A stretch of 64,000 bases of DNA from contig DASXOZ010000015.1 in assembly GCA_036493895.1 (NCBI GenBank), positions 1-64,000 of the forward strand, written 5' to 3'. Positions 45,176 to 54,419 of this stretch are shown here, piece after piece (positions within the stretch are counted from its first letter, which is position 1; every line of letters begins with the position of its first letter). The translations under genes were made by a program, and so were the position numbers. A model generated the notes under the pieces. That model was not told the DNA's origin. It saw only the letters and a program-made list of their open reading frames with translations, and did not search any database. This DNA is from Candidatus Binatia bacterium (GTDB lineage: Bacteria > Desulfobacterota > Binatia > UBA1149 > CAITLU01).

Positions 45176-46057
45176 ATGGCGCAGCCGCTGTGGCCACGGC
45201 TGCGCGAATTGCTAAGCTCGAGGCCCGTGCCTGTCCCGAAACATCCTCGCGCGGTCGTCACTGGAGGAGCCGGCGGTCTCGGCCGTGCGCTCTGCCTGGC
45301 GCTGGCGAGGCGCGGCGCCGCCGTGCTGGTCGCCGATCGCGACGCCGCCGGCGCTGCGGAGACAGCCGCGCAGGTGGATTCCATCGGAGGCAGGGGCCAC
45401 GCGGCAGCGTGCGACGTGTCGCGGCCGAAGGAAGTCGAAGCGCTGCTGGCCGCCGCGGACGAAAAGATCGGCGGCGTCGACCTTCTCGTCAACAACGCCG
45501 GCGTGGCCGTGGCCGGTCCGGTGGGCGTCGTCCCGCTGGCCGACTGGGAATGGATCCTCGGCATCAACCTCTGGGGCGTGCTCTACGGCTGCCACTATTT
45601 CCTGCCGCGCTTTCGCAGCCAGGGTTCGGGACACATCCTGAACGTCGCATCGGCCGCCGGGCTGCTGTCGGCACCGGAGATGGCTCCGTACAACGTCACG
45701 AAGGCGGCCGTCGTGTCGCTGTCGGAGACGCTGGCCGCCGAGCTTCACGGGACCGGCATCGGCGTGTCGGTGCTGTGCCCGACGTTCTTTCGCACGAACA
45801 TCATGGCGAGCAGCCGCCGCGCGCAGATCAACGATGATCTCGAAGGCGTCGTCGAGAACCTCATGGACCGCTCCCGGCTGCAGGCCGACGACGTTGCGCG
45901 GATCGCGCTCGAGGGCTGCGACCGCGGCCTTCTTTACGTGGTGCCGATGAGCGACGGCCGCTGGGCCTGGCGCCTCAAACGCATGCTGCCCGAGCGCTAC
46001 CACCGAATCGTGCCGCGGCTTCTCGCGTCGATGCGCGAGAGGACGGCCCGGCAGTAG
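45176..46057 (+). CDS. Short-chain dehydrogenase/reductase
   Basis: The product is a classical SDR oxidoreductase: nucleotide-binding TGGAGGLGRALCLALARRG, NNAG, the catalytic Ser in NVASAAG and the Tyr-x3-Lys in YNVTK. The acidic VADRD after beta-2 suggests preference for NAD(H). ATG 45176 gives 293 residues. GTG 45227 gives 276, places the Rossmann fold close to the N terminus and has CGAGG in front of it, so it may be the real start. The substrate is unknown. Confidence 0.88.
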   Translation: MAQPLWPRLRELLSSRPVPVPKHPRAVVTGGAGGLGRALCLALARRGAAVLVADRDAAGAAETAAQVDSIGGRGHAAACDVSRPKEVEALLAAADEKIGGVDLLVNNAGVAVAGPVGVVPLADWEWILGINLWGVLYGCHYFLPRFRSQGSGHILNVASAAGLLSAPEMAPYNVTKAAVVSLSETLAAELHGTGIGVSVLCPTFFRTNIMASSRRAQINDDLEGVVENLMDRSRLQADDVARIALEGCDRGLLYVVPMSDGRWAWRLKRMLPERYHRIVPRLLASMRERTARQ

Positions 46058-46065
46058 CTCGAACG

Positions 46066-46539
46066 TTACTTCTTCGCAGTCGGCGGCGGCGGCGGAAGGC
46101 CGATCGACGCGTGGTCGACCACGTAACGCCACTTGCCTCCGCTCTTGTGCAGCAGCTCGGTCGTGCGGATCTCGACGGTCGACGGCTTGCCGTCGGGACC
46201 CGGGCCCGTAGCCGTCCAGCGGCCGACGTTCAGGATGTGGTCCTTGCCGACGGCGATCGACTGCTGGGAGACCAGCTTGTTGGTCGCCTTCGCGGAAGCC
46301 TTGCAGAGATCGGCGACGAGCTTGTGGATTCCCGGCTTGCCCTTGGCGATCTCTCCTTCGCCGGGCCAGATCGCCGTCGCATCGTCCTCGTACAGTTCCA
46401 TCACCGCCGCGACGTCGCCGCTGTTGCAGGCCTTCTCGAAAGCTTCCGAGACCGCGCGCCCTTCGGCGTTGGCGTCGGCGCGCGCCAGCGTCGCCGACGC
46501 GGCGACGAGAATCGTTGCCAGTGCCAATCGTGGGAGCAT
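46066..46539 (-). CDS. Exported SnoaL/DUF4440-like protein
   Basis: The 157-residue protein begins with a signal peptide (MLPRLALATILVAASATLAR) and a cone-shaped alpha-beta barrel typical of NTF2/DUF4440 proteins (EAFEKACNSGDVAAVMELYE, DATAIWPGEGEIAKGKPGI). These proteins bind small hydrophobic molecules or act as isomerases; no catalytic set is evident. AGGAGGA precedes ATG 46539. A tandem hairpin repeat lies immediately upstream. Confidence 0.8.
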   Translation of the reverse strand: MLPRLALATILVAASATLARADANAEGRAVSEAFEKACNSGDVAAVMELYEDDATAIWPGEGEIAKGKPGIHKLVADLCKASAKATNKLVSQQSIAVGKDHILNVGRWTATGPGPDGKPSTVEIRTTELLHKSGGKWRYVVDHASIGLPPPPPTAKK

Positions 46540-46560
46540 CGAAGGTCCTCCTTCTCGACC

Positions 46561-46652
46561 GTCGCCCATGCGGGCGACTTCGCCCATGCGGGCGACTTCC
46601 TCGACCGTCGCCCATGCGGGCGACTTCCTCGACCGTCGCCCATGCGGGCGAC
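46561..46652. repeat. Four-copy palindromic tandem repeat
   Basis: Three full copies of GTCGCCCATGCGGGCGAC (46561, 46607, 46635) and one lacking the first base pair (46581) are arranged with a 28-bp unit between the last two. Each copy is a GTCGCCC/GGGCGAC hairpin with an ATG loop. The array lies just upstream of the DUF4440-like gene and could affect its mRNA 5' end. Confidence 0.8.
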
Positions 46653-46860
46653 TTAGCGCTGCGCGTTAAGGCGGAGTCGGCTTTCTGTCAAACGGGCGGG
46701 CGACCTCCCCTTCCTGCGCAGCCGGAAACCCGCCCCGCCAGCGGGCTGCGCGATTGAACAATCGCATTGCGCCATCGGTCCCAATTTCGACGGCGCTGCG
46801 CCACGCAAAGCCCCGCATTCAAGGGAAAGCGCGGGCAATCGGCGCTCGCGAGGTGATCTT

Positions 46861-47241
46861 ATGAATGCGAATCGAACCAAGCTGCTGGTCGCCGCGGTAC
46901 TGACGGCAATGCTGGGCACGTCGGCCTGCATCTACGGCCCAGGCTACGGTTATGACAACGGCGGGTACGGGTACTACGATCCGGGGTACTACTCCGGCTA
47001 TTACGGAGCGCCGTACTACCCGGACGTGGTCTACCATTCGGGCTCGCGTCACGGGTGGTCGGATGACCATCACTGGACGGGAGACCACCAGCGGAGCGCG
47101 GATCACTGGACCGGCCAGCGACAACAGCAAACGTCGAGCTATCGTGGAACTACGCAGCGCGGGTCCACGGTTCGTGGCTCGGCCGGTGCATCCACGACCA
47201 GGTCACCGAGCAGGTCATCCACGATGATGAGAGCGCGGTGA
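46861..47241 (+). CDS. Small Gly/Tyr-rich lipoprotein
   Basis: The 126-residue product has a lipoprotein signal with lipobox GTSAC (Cys at residue 23). The first part of the mature protein is a Gly/Tyr-rich stretch (GYGYYDPGYYSGYYG), followed by a His/Trp-containing region and a Ser/Thr/Arg-rich tail. Such low-complexity lipoproteins occur in many Gram-negative envelopes without a known role. GAGGTGATC precedes the ATG. Confidence 0.72.
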   Translation: MNANRTKLLVAAVLTAMLGTSACIYGPGYGYDNGGYGYYDPGYYSGYYGAPYYPDVVYHSGSRHGWSDDHHWTGDHQRSADHWTGQRQQQTSSYRGTTQRGSTVRGSAGASTTRSPSRSSTMMRAR

Positions 47242-47253
47242 CGAATAGAACAT

Positions 47254-47280
47254 CGACGGCGCGCTACTGGCGCGCCGTCG
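47254..47280. terminator. Hairpin at the convergent gene ends
   Basis: Arms CGACGGCGCGC (47254-47264) and GCGCGCCGTCG (47270-47280) enclose TACTG. The hairpin spans the stop of the minus-strand pseudokinase gene and lies 13 bp after the plus-strand lipoprotein gene. There is no T-run, so a terminator role is inferred from position. Confidence 0.45.
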
Positions 47281-50200
47281 ACCACACAACCGCGCAGCTC
47301 GCATCGCTTCCGGCGTAGAAGCGGTTGAGTTGAGCACGGCAGGCGCTCATTGCCGCCGCTTCGGCTGATCCTCCCGACTCCCTGCACGCCCCTGACGAAA
47401 CACCGTAACCTGCGGCGCGAGCGACCGCGCAGGCGCCACCAGGCTGGCTGACAGCGGCCTCGACGCACGAAGCGTTCGACTTGCGCGCCTGATCGCAACC
47501 GGAGCGGGCGCAGCTTCGCGCGGCCGTCGAATCGGTGCGCCAGCATGCACCCCACCCTCCACCGCCGCGATGGCCGTCGGTGGGTTCGGTGTAGATGAAC
47601 GCGAACGCGTCGGCGAGCGGGGAATTCTTGTCCGGGGCTTCTTCGGGCTGTTTCTGGACGCTCGCGAGCTGGGCACCCTGCATGCGCTCGCGATCGGCTT
47701 TGTCTGCCCTGTCCGCCTGCGCCCTGGCCTCGGCTTCCGCCGCGACGGCCTTGGCTCTGGCATCCGCTTCCACTTTCGCTTTCGCGTCGGCTTCGGCTTT
47801 TGCCTTCGCTTCGGCCTTCGCCTCGGCGTCAGCTTTCGCTTTTGCCTCGGCGTCCGCTTTCTTCTGCGCTGCGTCGGCATCGGCCTTCGCCTGCGCCTCC
47901 AGCTTGGCCTTGGCCGCATCGCGGGCGTCGGCTTCCGCTTTCGCCTGCGCCTCGGCCTTCGCTTTGGCGTCGGCCTTGGCAGCCTCTTCGGCTTTGGCCT
48001 GCGCCGCGACATTCGCGATCTCGACGGCCTTGGCACCGGCCTGGTCGGATGCGGCCTGGTACGCACCGCGCGCGGCGTCGTACATGGGCGCTGCCGCCGC
48101 GTAATCTCCCTTCGCGAACGCCGCGTCGGCCTGCGACTGTTTCGCGCTCGCGGTCGCCAGCGCATCGCCGGCATTCTGCGCAGCACCACTGGCTTCGGCC
48201 GCGCGACGAATGTCGGCAGTGCGATCCCGCGCGCTTTCGGCAGCACCGCGCGCAGTGGCGTCGACCTTTGGCGCAGCAGCAACGGGCGCGGCTTTCTCGT
48301 CGGCGTGCACCGACTCCGGACCGACGGCCGGCTTGTCCGGCGCAGAGGCGTTGTTGGACGCCTTCTCCATGGCCGGCATCCACATCATGAAGCTGACGGC
48401 GACAACCGCGATGATCGCCGTGATCGCCAGCACCGAGCCGCTCGGGCCCGGATTTTTCGTCGCCGCCGACTGCTGCACGGCCTGATGCACTTCTGCCGCC
48501 GCTCTTTTCGCGGTTTTGGCAGCGCGCGCCGCCTCTTTCCTGTCCTCTTTCGCAGGCGAGGCCGCAGGAGGAGCCGGCGCGAGCGCTTTTGCCGCCGGCG
48601 CAGCGGACGCGGACGGCGGCGTCGCCATGGATGCGACCGTGGCATCGGTTGCAGACGCTACGGCAGCGGCCGGCGCCGAAGCAGCGGGCTTCGCCGACGC
48701 GGCAGGAGGCGCAGCGACTGGAACGGCGGCGGGAGCAGACACAGGAGGAGTAGCCGGTGCAGCGGCTGGAGCGCTGGCCGGTGCAGAGACTGGCACGGCA
48801 ACGGGTGCCGCAGACGCCGCGGCAGCAGGTGCCGGCGCAGCGGCCGCAGCAGGCGTTTGTGCAGCAGCCGCAGCAGCAGCTGCTGCGATCGCGCCTTTCT
48901 CGCGCGCCGCGCGCTCGGCGGCCCTCTTCTCGGCGGTGCGCGCCGCGTGCACCGTATCCTCGAAACGCTGGGCCAGCTCGATGGCTTCCTCGAACGCAGC
49001 GAATGCGATGCCGTAGTCCCCGCGGTCGAACGACGCCTGCGCGGCCTCGCCCTTCTTCAGCGACGAGGCGAGGACGTCGGCCCCGTGACCGCCCGCATCG
49101 ACTTTCGCAGCGGCAGCGCGCGCATCGGCATAGGCATTGCGGGACACGTCCGCCTTCGCGCGAGCTTTCTCGCGCTCCTTTTCCTGCTCGCCGCGCAGCT
49201 TTTCTGCAGCGGCCTTCAGCTCGTGGATGCCGGCCTTGGCATCTTCCGGAGGCGGCAGCGCCAGGATCGTCGCGAGCGTCGACAGGCAGGCTTCGGCTTT
49301 TCCCGAATCCAGCGCTGCCTTGGCCTGGGCGACGAGCTCGGTGGTCTTGCGACGGCGGTCGGCTTCTTCGGCGGCCTTGCGGACGCGCTCGGCTTCTTCA
49401 GCCGCCTTGCGCTCGGCCTCGCGGATTTCTTCGAGAACGTTGCGGTAGATGGACGTGGCCGCCTCGAAGATCGCGAACGCCTCGGTGTGCAGTCCCTTGC
49501 CGACGGCAGTCTCGCCTTCCTTGATCCGCGCGTCGGCTTTTTTCCACGCTTCGGGGTTCTTCTGCTCGGCACCGGCCGAGGCGGCCGCGCGCTGCACGTC
49601 GTTCATCGTCGAGCGCGCCTGCTGGGCAGGTTTCTCGGCCTTCTTCTCGGCTGCCAGCGCGTTCTCGGCCTGGCTGCGAAGTGCGCGCGCCGCTTCGCGA
49701 AGCTGCTCGGGCGGCGGCACCGCGTAGACTTCGTTCAGGATGTCGAGGCAGCGCGAGTAGGCGTGTCCCTCCATCGCGGCGCGTGCTTCGTCGAGCAGTT
49801 TGCCGGCGAGCTGCTGGCGACGCTGCGCTTCGGCTTCTTCGGCAGCACGCTGCTCTTTGGCTTTCGAGTCGCGCGCTTCGTCCGCGACGGACTGGTAACC
49901 GGTGGTCAGGGCTTCGAAGAGCTTGACGGCCAGCGTCCACTGGCCCTTGGCGAATTCTTCCTCGGCTTTGACGGATTGCTCTTCGGCCGATTTCCACGAG
50001 GCCGCAGCGTAGCGGGCGGCGTCGCTGCCCTGGGCCTGGCGGCGCGTCGCCTGCATCTGGTCCTTGGCCTTCTGCGCGGACTGCTTGGCGCGCTGGGCCG
50101 CTTCCTGCTCGACGAGCTGGGCCTTGGCCTGGTCGCGCAGCAGCGCGATTTCATTTTCTTCGGAGTAGGAGCCGGGCGTTTCGGCCGCTTGCGTGAGCAG

Positions 50201-51361
50201 CGTCAGGCAGCGCTGGAAGTCGCCCGCCTTCAGTGCGGAGCGCGCATCCTCGACGAGCTTCTTCAGCTGGGCACGGCGCTGTTCGGCTTCTGCGCCGGTG
50301 CGCGCCTGCTCGAGTTTCGCCTTGGCCTGGGGATGATCGGGGACTTCGGCCAGTACGCTTTCGAAATCCTTGAGCGCTTCGCCGAAACGGCCGGCGTCGA
50401 GGTGTCCTTGCGCGCGTTTGAGAACCGGCTCGGCTGCCTCGAGCTTGGCCAGGCGCGCGACCAACTCCTCGTGGCGCTTCTTGAGACCGACTTCGGCCCT
50501 TTTCAGCGCTTCGAAACCGGCCGGAACCTCGCCCGGCTGGATTTTCTGCACGGGAAGTCCGAGGCGCGCGTCCACCTTCGCCTGCAGATCGCGCACCGTC
50601 GCGGCAAGCTCGCCGTGGCTCGCGCGCAGACCTTCGACTTCGTCCTGGATCTGGCGCAGCACCTGCTCCAGCTCGGCGTGGACAGCCTTGAGGTCCGAGA
50701 AGCGCTGTCCCGGATTCTTGTCCATCGCGCGTGTGATGATCTTCTCGAGCGACGGCAGAATCGCCGGATCGATCGACGAGAGAGAAGGCGGCGCCGCTTC
50801 GCCGGCGACGAAAGCAGGACGCAGCGCGAGCATCTCGTAGAACAGCTCGGCCAGCATCGTCTGGTCGGATCCGCCCGGCGCCGGCGGCGCCGACGCGGTC
50901 TTGGCGATGCCGAGCTCGGTGATCTTCGCCGGGCCCTGCTTCTGCACGAGGACCTTGGCAGCGCGGATGTTGCAGCGCGCGATTCCGCGATCGTGCACGT
51001 AGTGCACGGCGTCGCAGAGCTGGATCATCACCGCGAGCTTCTCTTCGAGGGACGTTGCGGCCTTGTCGGCGACCAGGCGCGCGACGCTCTGGCCTTCGAG
51101 CAGCTCCATCACCGAATACAGGCGCGAGCCTTCTTCGCCGACGTCGTAGATCGTCACGATGTTCGGATGGCTCAGGCCGGCGCAGGCCTGGGCCTCGTCG
51201 AAAAACCGCATCCGCAACGGATCGGTGACCTTCGTCTCAGGCGACGTGATCTTGAGCGCGACCATCCGGTTCAGGCGCGGATCCCTCGCCTTGAAGACGG
51301 TGGCGGTCCCCCCTTTTCCGATCTGCTCGATGATTTCGTACTTGCCGAACTTTTCGGCCAT
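47264..51361 (-). CDS. Membrane-spanning protein with inactive Ser/Thr kinase-like domain and long coiled coils
   Basis: This 1365-residue protein starts with a PknB-like kinase fold: Gly loop GKGGTATVFKARD, Lys37 in VALK and Glu56 of helix C. The catalytic loop reads IARCNIRAAKV (Asp to Asn131, Lys to Arg133, Asn to Lys136), the DFG motif is ELG (149-151), and no APE motif follows. So it is very probably a pseudokinase. Residues 265-970 are Ala/Glu/Lys-rich coiled coil. A single transmembrane helix (VLAITAIIAVVAVSFMMWM) lies near 980, followed by an Ala/Lys-rich stalk and a Cys-rich end (WGACW, ASCVEAA, GACAVARAAGYG). It probably passes through the inner membrane as a scaffold or sensor. Confidence 0.85.
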   Translation of the reverse strand: MAEKFGKYEIIEQIGKGGTATVFKARDPRLNRMVALKITSPETKVTDPLRMRFFDEAQACAGLSHPNIVTIYDVGEEGSRLYSVMELLEGQSVARLVADKAATSLEEKLAVMIQLCDAVHYVHDRGIARCNIRAAKVLVQKQGPAKITELGIAKTASAPPAPGGSDQTMLAELFYEMLALRPAFVAGEAAPPSLSSIDPAILPSLEKIITRAMDKNPGQRFSDLKAVHAELEQVLRQIQDEVEGLRASHGELAATVRDLQAKVDARLGLPVQKIQPGEVPAGFEALKRAEVGLKKRHEELVARLAKLEAAEPVLKRAQGHLDAGRFGEALKDFESVLAEVPDHPQAKAKLEQARTGAEAEQRRAQLKKLVEDARSALKAGDFQRCLTLLTQAAETPGSYSEENEIALLRDQAKAQLVEQEAAQRAKQSAQKAKDQMQATRRQAQGSDAARYAAASWKSAEEQSVKAEEEFAKGQWTLAVKLFEALTTGYQSVADEARDSKAKEQRAAEEAEAQRRQQLAGKLLDEARAAMEGHAYSRCLDILNEVYAVPPPEQLREAARALRSQAENALAAEKKAEKPAQQARSTMNDVQRAAASAGAEQKNPEAWKKADARIKEGETAVGKGLHTEAFAIFEAATSIYRNVLEEIREAERKAAEEAERVRKAAEEADRRRKTTELVAQAKAALDSGKAEACLSTLATILALPPPEDAKAGIHELKAAAEKLRGEQEKEREKARAKADVSRNAYADARAAAAKVDAGGHGADVLASSLKKGEAAQASFDRGDYGIAFAAFEEAIELAQRFEDTVHAARTAEKRAAERAAREKGAIAAAAAAAAAQTPAAAAAPAPAAAASAAPVAVPVSAPASAPAAAPATPPVSAPAAVPVAAPPAASAKPAASAPAAAVASATDATVASMATPPSASAAPAAKALAPAPPAASPAKEDRKEAARAAKTAKRAAAEVHQAVQQSAATKNPGPSGSVLAITAIIAVVAVSFMMWMPAMEKASNNASAPDKPAVGPESVHADEKAAPVAAAPKVDATARGAAESARDRTADIRRAAEASGAAQNAGDALATASAKQSQADAAFAKGDYAAAAPMYDAARGAYQAASDQAGAKAVEIANVAAQAKAEEAAKADAKAKAEAQAKAEADARDAAKAKLEAQAKADADAAQKKADAEAKAKADAEAKAEAKAKAEADAKAKVEADARAKAVAAEAEARAQADRADKADRERMQGAQLASVQKQPEEAPDKNSPLADAFAFIYTEPTDGHRGGGGWGACWRTDSTAARSCARSGCDQARKSNASCVEAAVSQPGGACAVARAAGYGVSSGACRESGGSAEAAAMSACRAQLNRFYAGSDASCAVVWSTARQ

Positions 51362-51578
51362 GGCCCAATCTCCCCTGCCAAGCTCGACCGGTGCGGATCC
51401 GGTCCTGGCGGACAACAGCGGCCGCTACGCCGGCCGCAACTCAGACTTATGCGGCGCGAAGTTACCATGCGTCCCCGCTTGCGGCGAGGGTTTCGGCAGA
51501 GGTTTCCGGAGCGGGGACCGGCAGTTGGAACCAGCAGGTTGCCGGGTCTTGACGACCTGCGTCAGGCCGCCGGCCGCT

Positions 51579-52436
51579 TCACGCCGGCCCGGTGCGGCGC
51601 TCGCACTCCTGCCAGAGGGCGGCGCCAAGGGCGGGATCGTAGGTCTGGCCCTCGGACCTGGCGGGACGGCAGTTCTTGAAGTACGCGCCGGTCACCGAGG
51701 CGACCGACGGATCGGACGCCAGGAACACCGAGGTCCGGGCACCGCCGTCCGGATTGCGCAGGAAAGGACGGGCCAGCCCGTAGACCAGCGCGCCGACCCA
51801 GCGGGGAGCGTTGTTGCGACCGAGGCTGGTGCGGACGGCGCCGGGATGAAGGCAGTTGGCGGTGACCGGTTTGTCCGCCAGGCGCCGGGCCAGCTCGTAC
51901 GTGAAGACGATGTTGGCGCGCTTCGACTTTCCGTAGACCCTGAGCGTCGAGTACGAGCGCCGGCTGTCGAGGTCGTCCATCTCGAGCATGCCGAGGCGGT
52001 GGGCGTCGGAGGCCACGTTGACGATGCGCGCCGGCTCGCCCTCGGAGCCGCTCGCAACGATGCGCTCGAGCAGCAGCGTCGTCAGCAGGAACGGAGCGAG
52101 CTGATTGACGGCGAACGTCTCTTCATGACCGTCGATGGTCTGGCGCCACGACGTGTTGACGACCGCGGCGTTGTTGACGAGCACGTCGATGCGGGGGCAA
52201 CGCTCCAGCAGCGCGGCCGCGCCGTCGCGCACCGATGCGAGCACTGCAAAATCGGCAAGGACGAATTCGATTGCATCGTTGCCGCTGGCCGCGCGTATGT
52301 CATCCGCTGCCGCGGCGGCGCGCGCCGGATCACGCGCAACCATGACGATGCGCGCGCCGGTGCGCGCGAGAGCGTGGGCAGTGGACAGCCCGATCCCGGA
52401 AGTCGCTCCGGTGACGACGATGGTCCGCGGCGGCAC
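51579..52436 (-). CDS. Short-chain dehydrogenase/reductase, retinol dehydrogenase-like
   Basis: The 285-residue SDR carries the TGATSGIGLSTAHALARTG nucleotide-binding motif, VNNAA, the catalytic Ser in NVASDAH and the Tyr-x3-Lys in YGKSKRANI. The VARD after beta-2 suggests NADP(H). The overall pattern, with ANCLHPGAVRT after the active site, resembles retinol dehydrogenase/WW-oxidoreductase-like SDRs. The substrate is unknown. It is read in the same direction as the pseudokinase gene, about 220 bp upstream of it. Confidence 0.9.
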   Translation of the reverse strand: MPPRTIVVTGATSGIGLSTAHALARTGARIVMVARDPARAAAAADDIRAASGNDAIEFVLADFAVLASVRDGAAALLERCPRIDVLVNNAAVVNTSWRQTIDGHEETFAVNQLAPFLLTTLLLERIVASGSEGEPARIVNVASDAHRLGMLEMDDLDSRRSYSTLRVYGKSKRANIVFTYELARRLADKPVTANCLHPGAVRTSLGRNNAPRWVGALVYGLARPFLRNPDGGARTSVFLASDPSVASVTGAYFKNCRPARSEGQTYDPALGAALWQECERRTGPA

Positions 52437-52530
52437 GGCTGCGAGCCTGCCGCGTTGCGCGCCTGACGCAAGGCCGGGGCTTGCCCCGCTGGTCGCGGGC
52501 AGGTCCGTTGCCCGCGGCGTCGGGGGCAGC

Positions 52531-54261
52531 TCAGTTCGCGTAGCCGAGGGACTTCAGCGCTTCGCGGTTGACGCCGGCCTTCTGGCCGGAAGCCGGGGGC
52601 TCGATCGATGCCGCTTCGTGCTGGACGCGGTCGTTCGGGTCAGAAGCCAGCGGCGCCTGCTCGCCGGGGTCGCGGCCGAGCTCGTAACGGTCCCAGCGCT
52701 CCGAATCGATGCCGAGGCGGCTGCCGATCACGTGCTCGGCCATGTCGCGAGCGCTGCGCATCGTGCCTCCGTAGAGATTGCCGAAGCTGGTGGCGATGCG
52801 GTCCGGCGCAATCGGCTGCCTCAGGTCGAAGCCGCCGGCCGGCGCGCCGGCGACTGCTTCCAGCGTGGGCGCGAGATCGATGAGGGAGGCGACGCCCGGC
52901 CTCGCACCCGGCGCAAAGCCGCTGCCGACGATGACGAGAGGAATCTCGGTGACTTCGCGATGGTGGGTGTGCCCGTGCTCGATACCGCCGTGCTCCCAGA
53001 ATTCTTCGCCGTGGTCGGCGGTCATCACGACGATGCCGCGATCGAACACGCCCTTTGCCTGCAGCGCATCGAGCAGGCGCAGCACTTCGCGGTCGGTGTA
53101 GACGACTTCGTCGTCGTAAGCCTTGCGAACGGCGGCACGAAACTCCGGGCTGGTCGCGCCGCCGCTGCGGAGCTGGTCGCCGGTGATGGTCTGCAGACCG
53201 GGATCGGGCGAGTGCGAATAGGGCATGTGGGGCCCGAGAAGGTGGACCCACAGGTAGAACGGCCGGTCGCCGGTGCCCTGCAGCCACTGGATCGCCTGGT
53301 CGACGACGACGACCGAATCCTGCGAAGGCAGCCCGGCCGGAGGGCCGGCAAGGGTGAGGCGAAACGGAGGAACGCCGGCGAGGTCGCGAAACGTCTGGAA
53401 TCCTCGGGAAAAACCCGTCGACCTGGTGATCCACGGATTGGCCGTGAACGCGGCGGTAAGGTAGCCGCGGTCCTCGAGCTCCTGCGCAATGGTGCGCACC
53501 GACGGGAACATGCCCTGGCAGGAGCCTCCGACGACGCAGTCGGCGCCGTGGGCGGTCACCGTCTTTCCGCTCTGCATCGATGCGCTGGCCGGAAGTGTCC
53601 ACGAAGAGCTGGACAGCGTCGTCGGCCACCACGCTCCCATTGCGGTCAGCCGCTTCCACGCCTGCATCGTCGTCGCCGCGTCGGCCCTCAGTGTGTCGAT
53701 GCTGATCACGACGATCGGGGGGCCGCCCGGACCGGATTTCGGCGGAGCCGACGGAGCACCGGCCAACTCGAACGACAGCTCTCCGGAGGATCCTTCGATG
53801 CCGCCGAATCCCGCCGAGATCTGCCCCTCCAGCGTGTCGAGATCGAGCGCACGATTGGCCACCGGAGCGGCGAAGGCGACGACGAAAGCCACGATGACGG
53901 GGACCTGGAGACGGGCGCCGAAGTCGCGCAGCGTCGACGTCACGAGCAGCACGAGGCCGGCAAGGTAGAAAAACTGCCAGTTCAGAGGCGCCGTCGGCCC
54001 GGCTACCGTGAGACCGGACAGCACGACGAGCAGGGATGGCCACAGCAGCGTGCGCAGCCACAGCGATTCCGCCAGGCGCCACTGCGCCAGGCCGAGGGCG
54101 GCAAACGCACCCCCTTCCAGGGTCCACTGCCACGGGGCAGGTGACGGGTGCAGTCCGCGGGAGACGAACCACTCCGCGCACGGAACCGCCAGCCATACCG
54201 CGAGGTGCGAAAGCAAAGAGGGCCGCCGACCGTGCGACTCTGGTTGTTCGGTAGCTTTCAC
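52531..54261 (-). CDS. Membrane-anchored sulfatase-fold hydrolase
   Basis: The 576-residue protein has four or so N-terminal membrane segments (about residues 20-130) and a periplasmic alkaline phosphatase/sulfatase domain. The domain starts IVVISIDTLRADAATT and includes SWTLPASASMQSGK, MTADHGEEFWEHGG and HHREVTEIPLVIVG. The usual C-x-P-x-R formylglycine signature is absent; the WTLP Thr/Ser form suggests phosphotransfer or phosphodiester chemistry rather than classical sulfatase activity. GTG 54261 is the start. It is divergent from the Cys-rich protein gene at 54420. Confidence 0.85.
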   Translation of the reverse strand: MKATEQPESHGRRPSLLSHLAVWLAVPCAEWFVSRGLHPSPAPWQWTLEGGAFAALGLAQWRLAESLWLRTLLWPSLLVVLSGLTVAGPTAPLNWQFFYLAGLVLLVTSTLRDFGARLQVPVIVAFVVAFAAPVANRALDLDTLEGQISAGFGGIEGSSGELSFELAGAPSAPPKSGPGGPPIVVISIDTLRADAATTMQAWKRLTAMGAWWPTTLSSSSWTLPASASMQSGKTVTAHGADCVVGGSCQGMFPSVRTIAQELEDRGYLTAAFTANPWITRSTGFSRGFQTFRDLAGVPPFRLTLAGPPAGLPSQDSVVVVDQAIQWLQGTGDRPFYLWVHLLGPHMPYSHSPDPGLQTITGDQLRSGGATSPEFRAAVRKAYDDEVVYTDREVLRLLDALQAKGVFDRGIVVMTADHGEEFWEHGGIEHGHTHHREVTEIPLVIVGSGFAPGARPGVASLIDLAPTLEAVAGAPAGGFDLRQPIAPDRIATSFGNLYGGTMRSARDMAEHVIGSRLGIDSERWDRYELGRDPGEQAPLASDPNDRVQHEAASIEPPASGQKAGVNREALKSLGYAN

Positions 54262-54419
54262 GTTCGCGGCCGTGTCTCGACAGAGTGCAGCAAGTCGGGC
54301 CTCGAGGACAGCGCCGCCCCCTGCGGCGGGGGCTCATTCGTGCACTGCGGCTGACGTTTTTTCGGGGGCATTTCCTTATCGTATTGATCAACACTGCCGC
54401 GGCGCCTAAGGTCCGCCCC

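Noticed and set aside
46561..46652. Possible CRISPR-like or attachment repeats
   Set aside because: Only four copies with very short, repeated spacers; better described as tandem palindromes.
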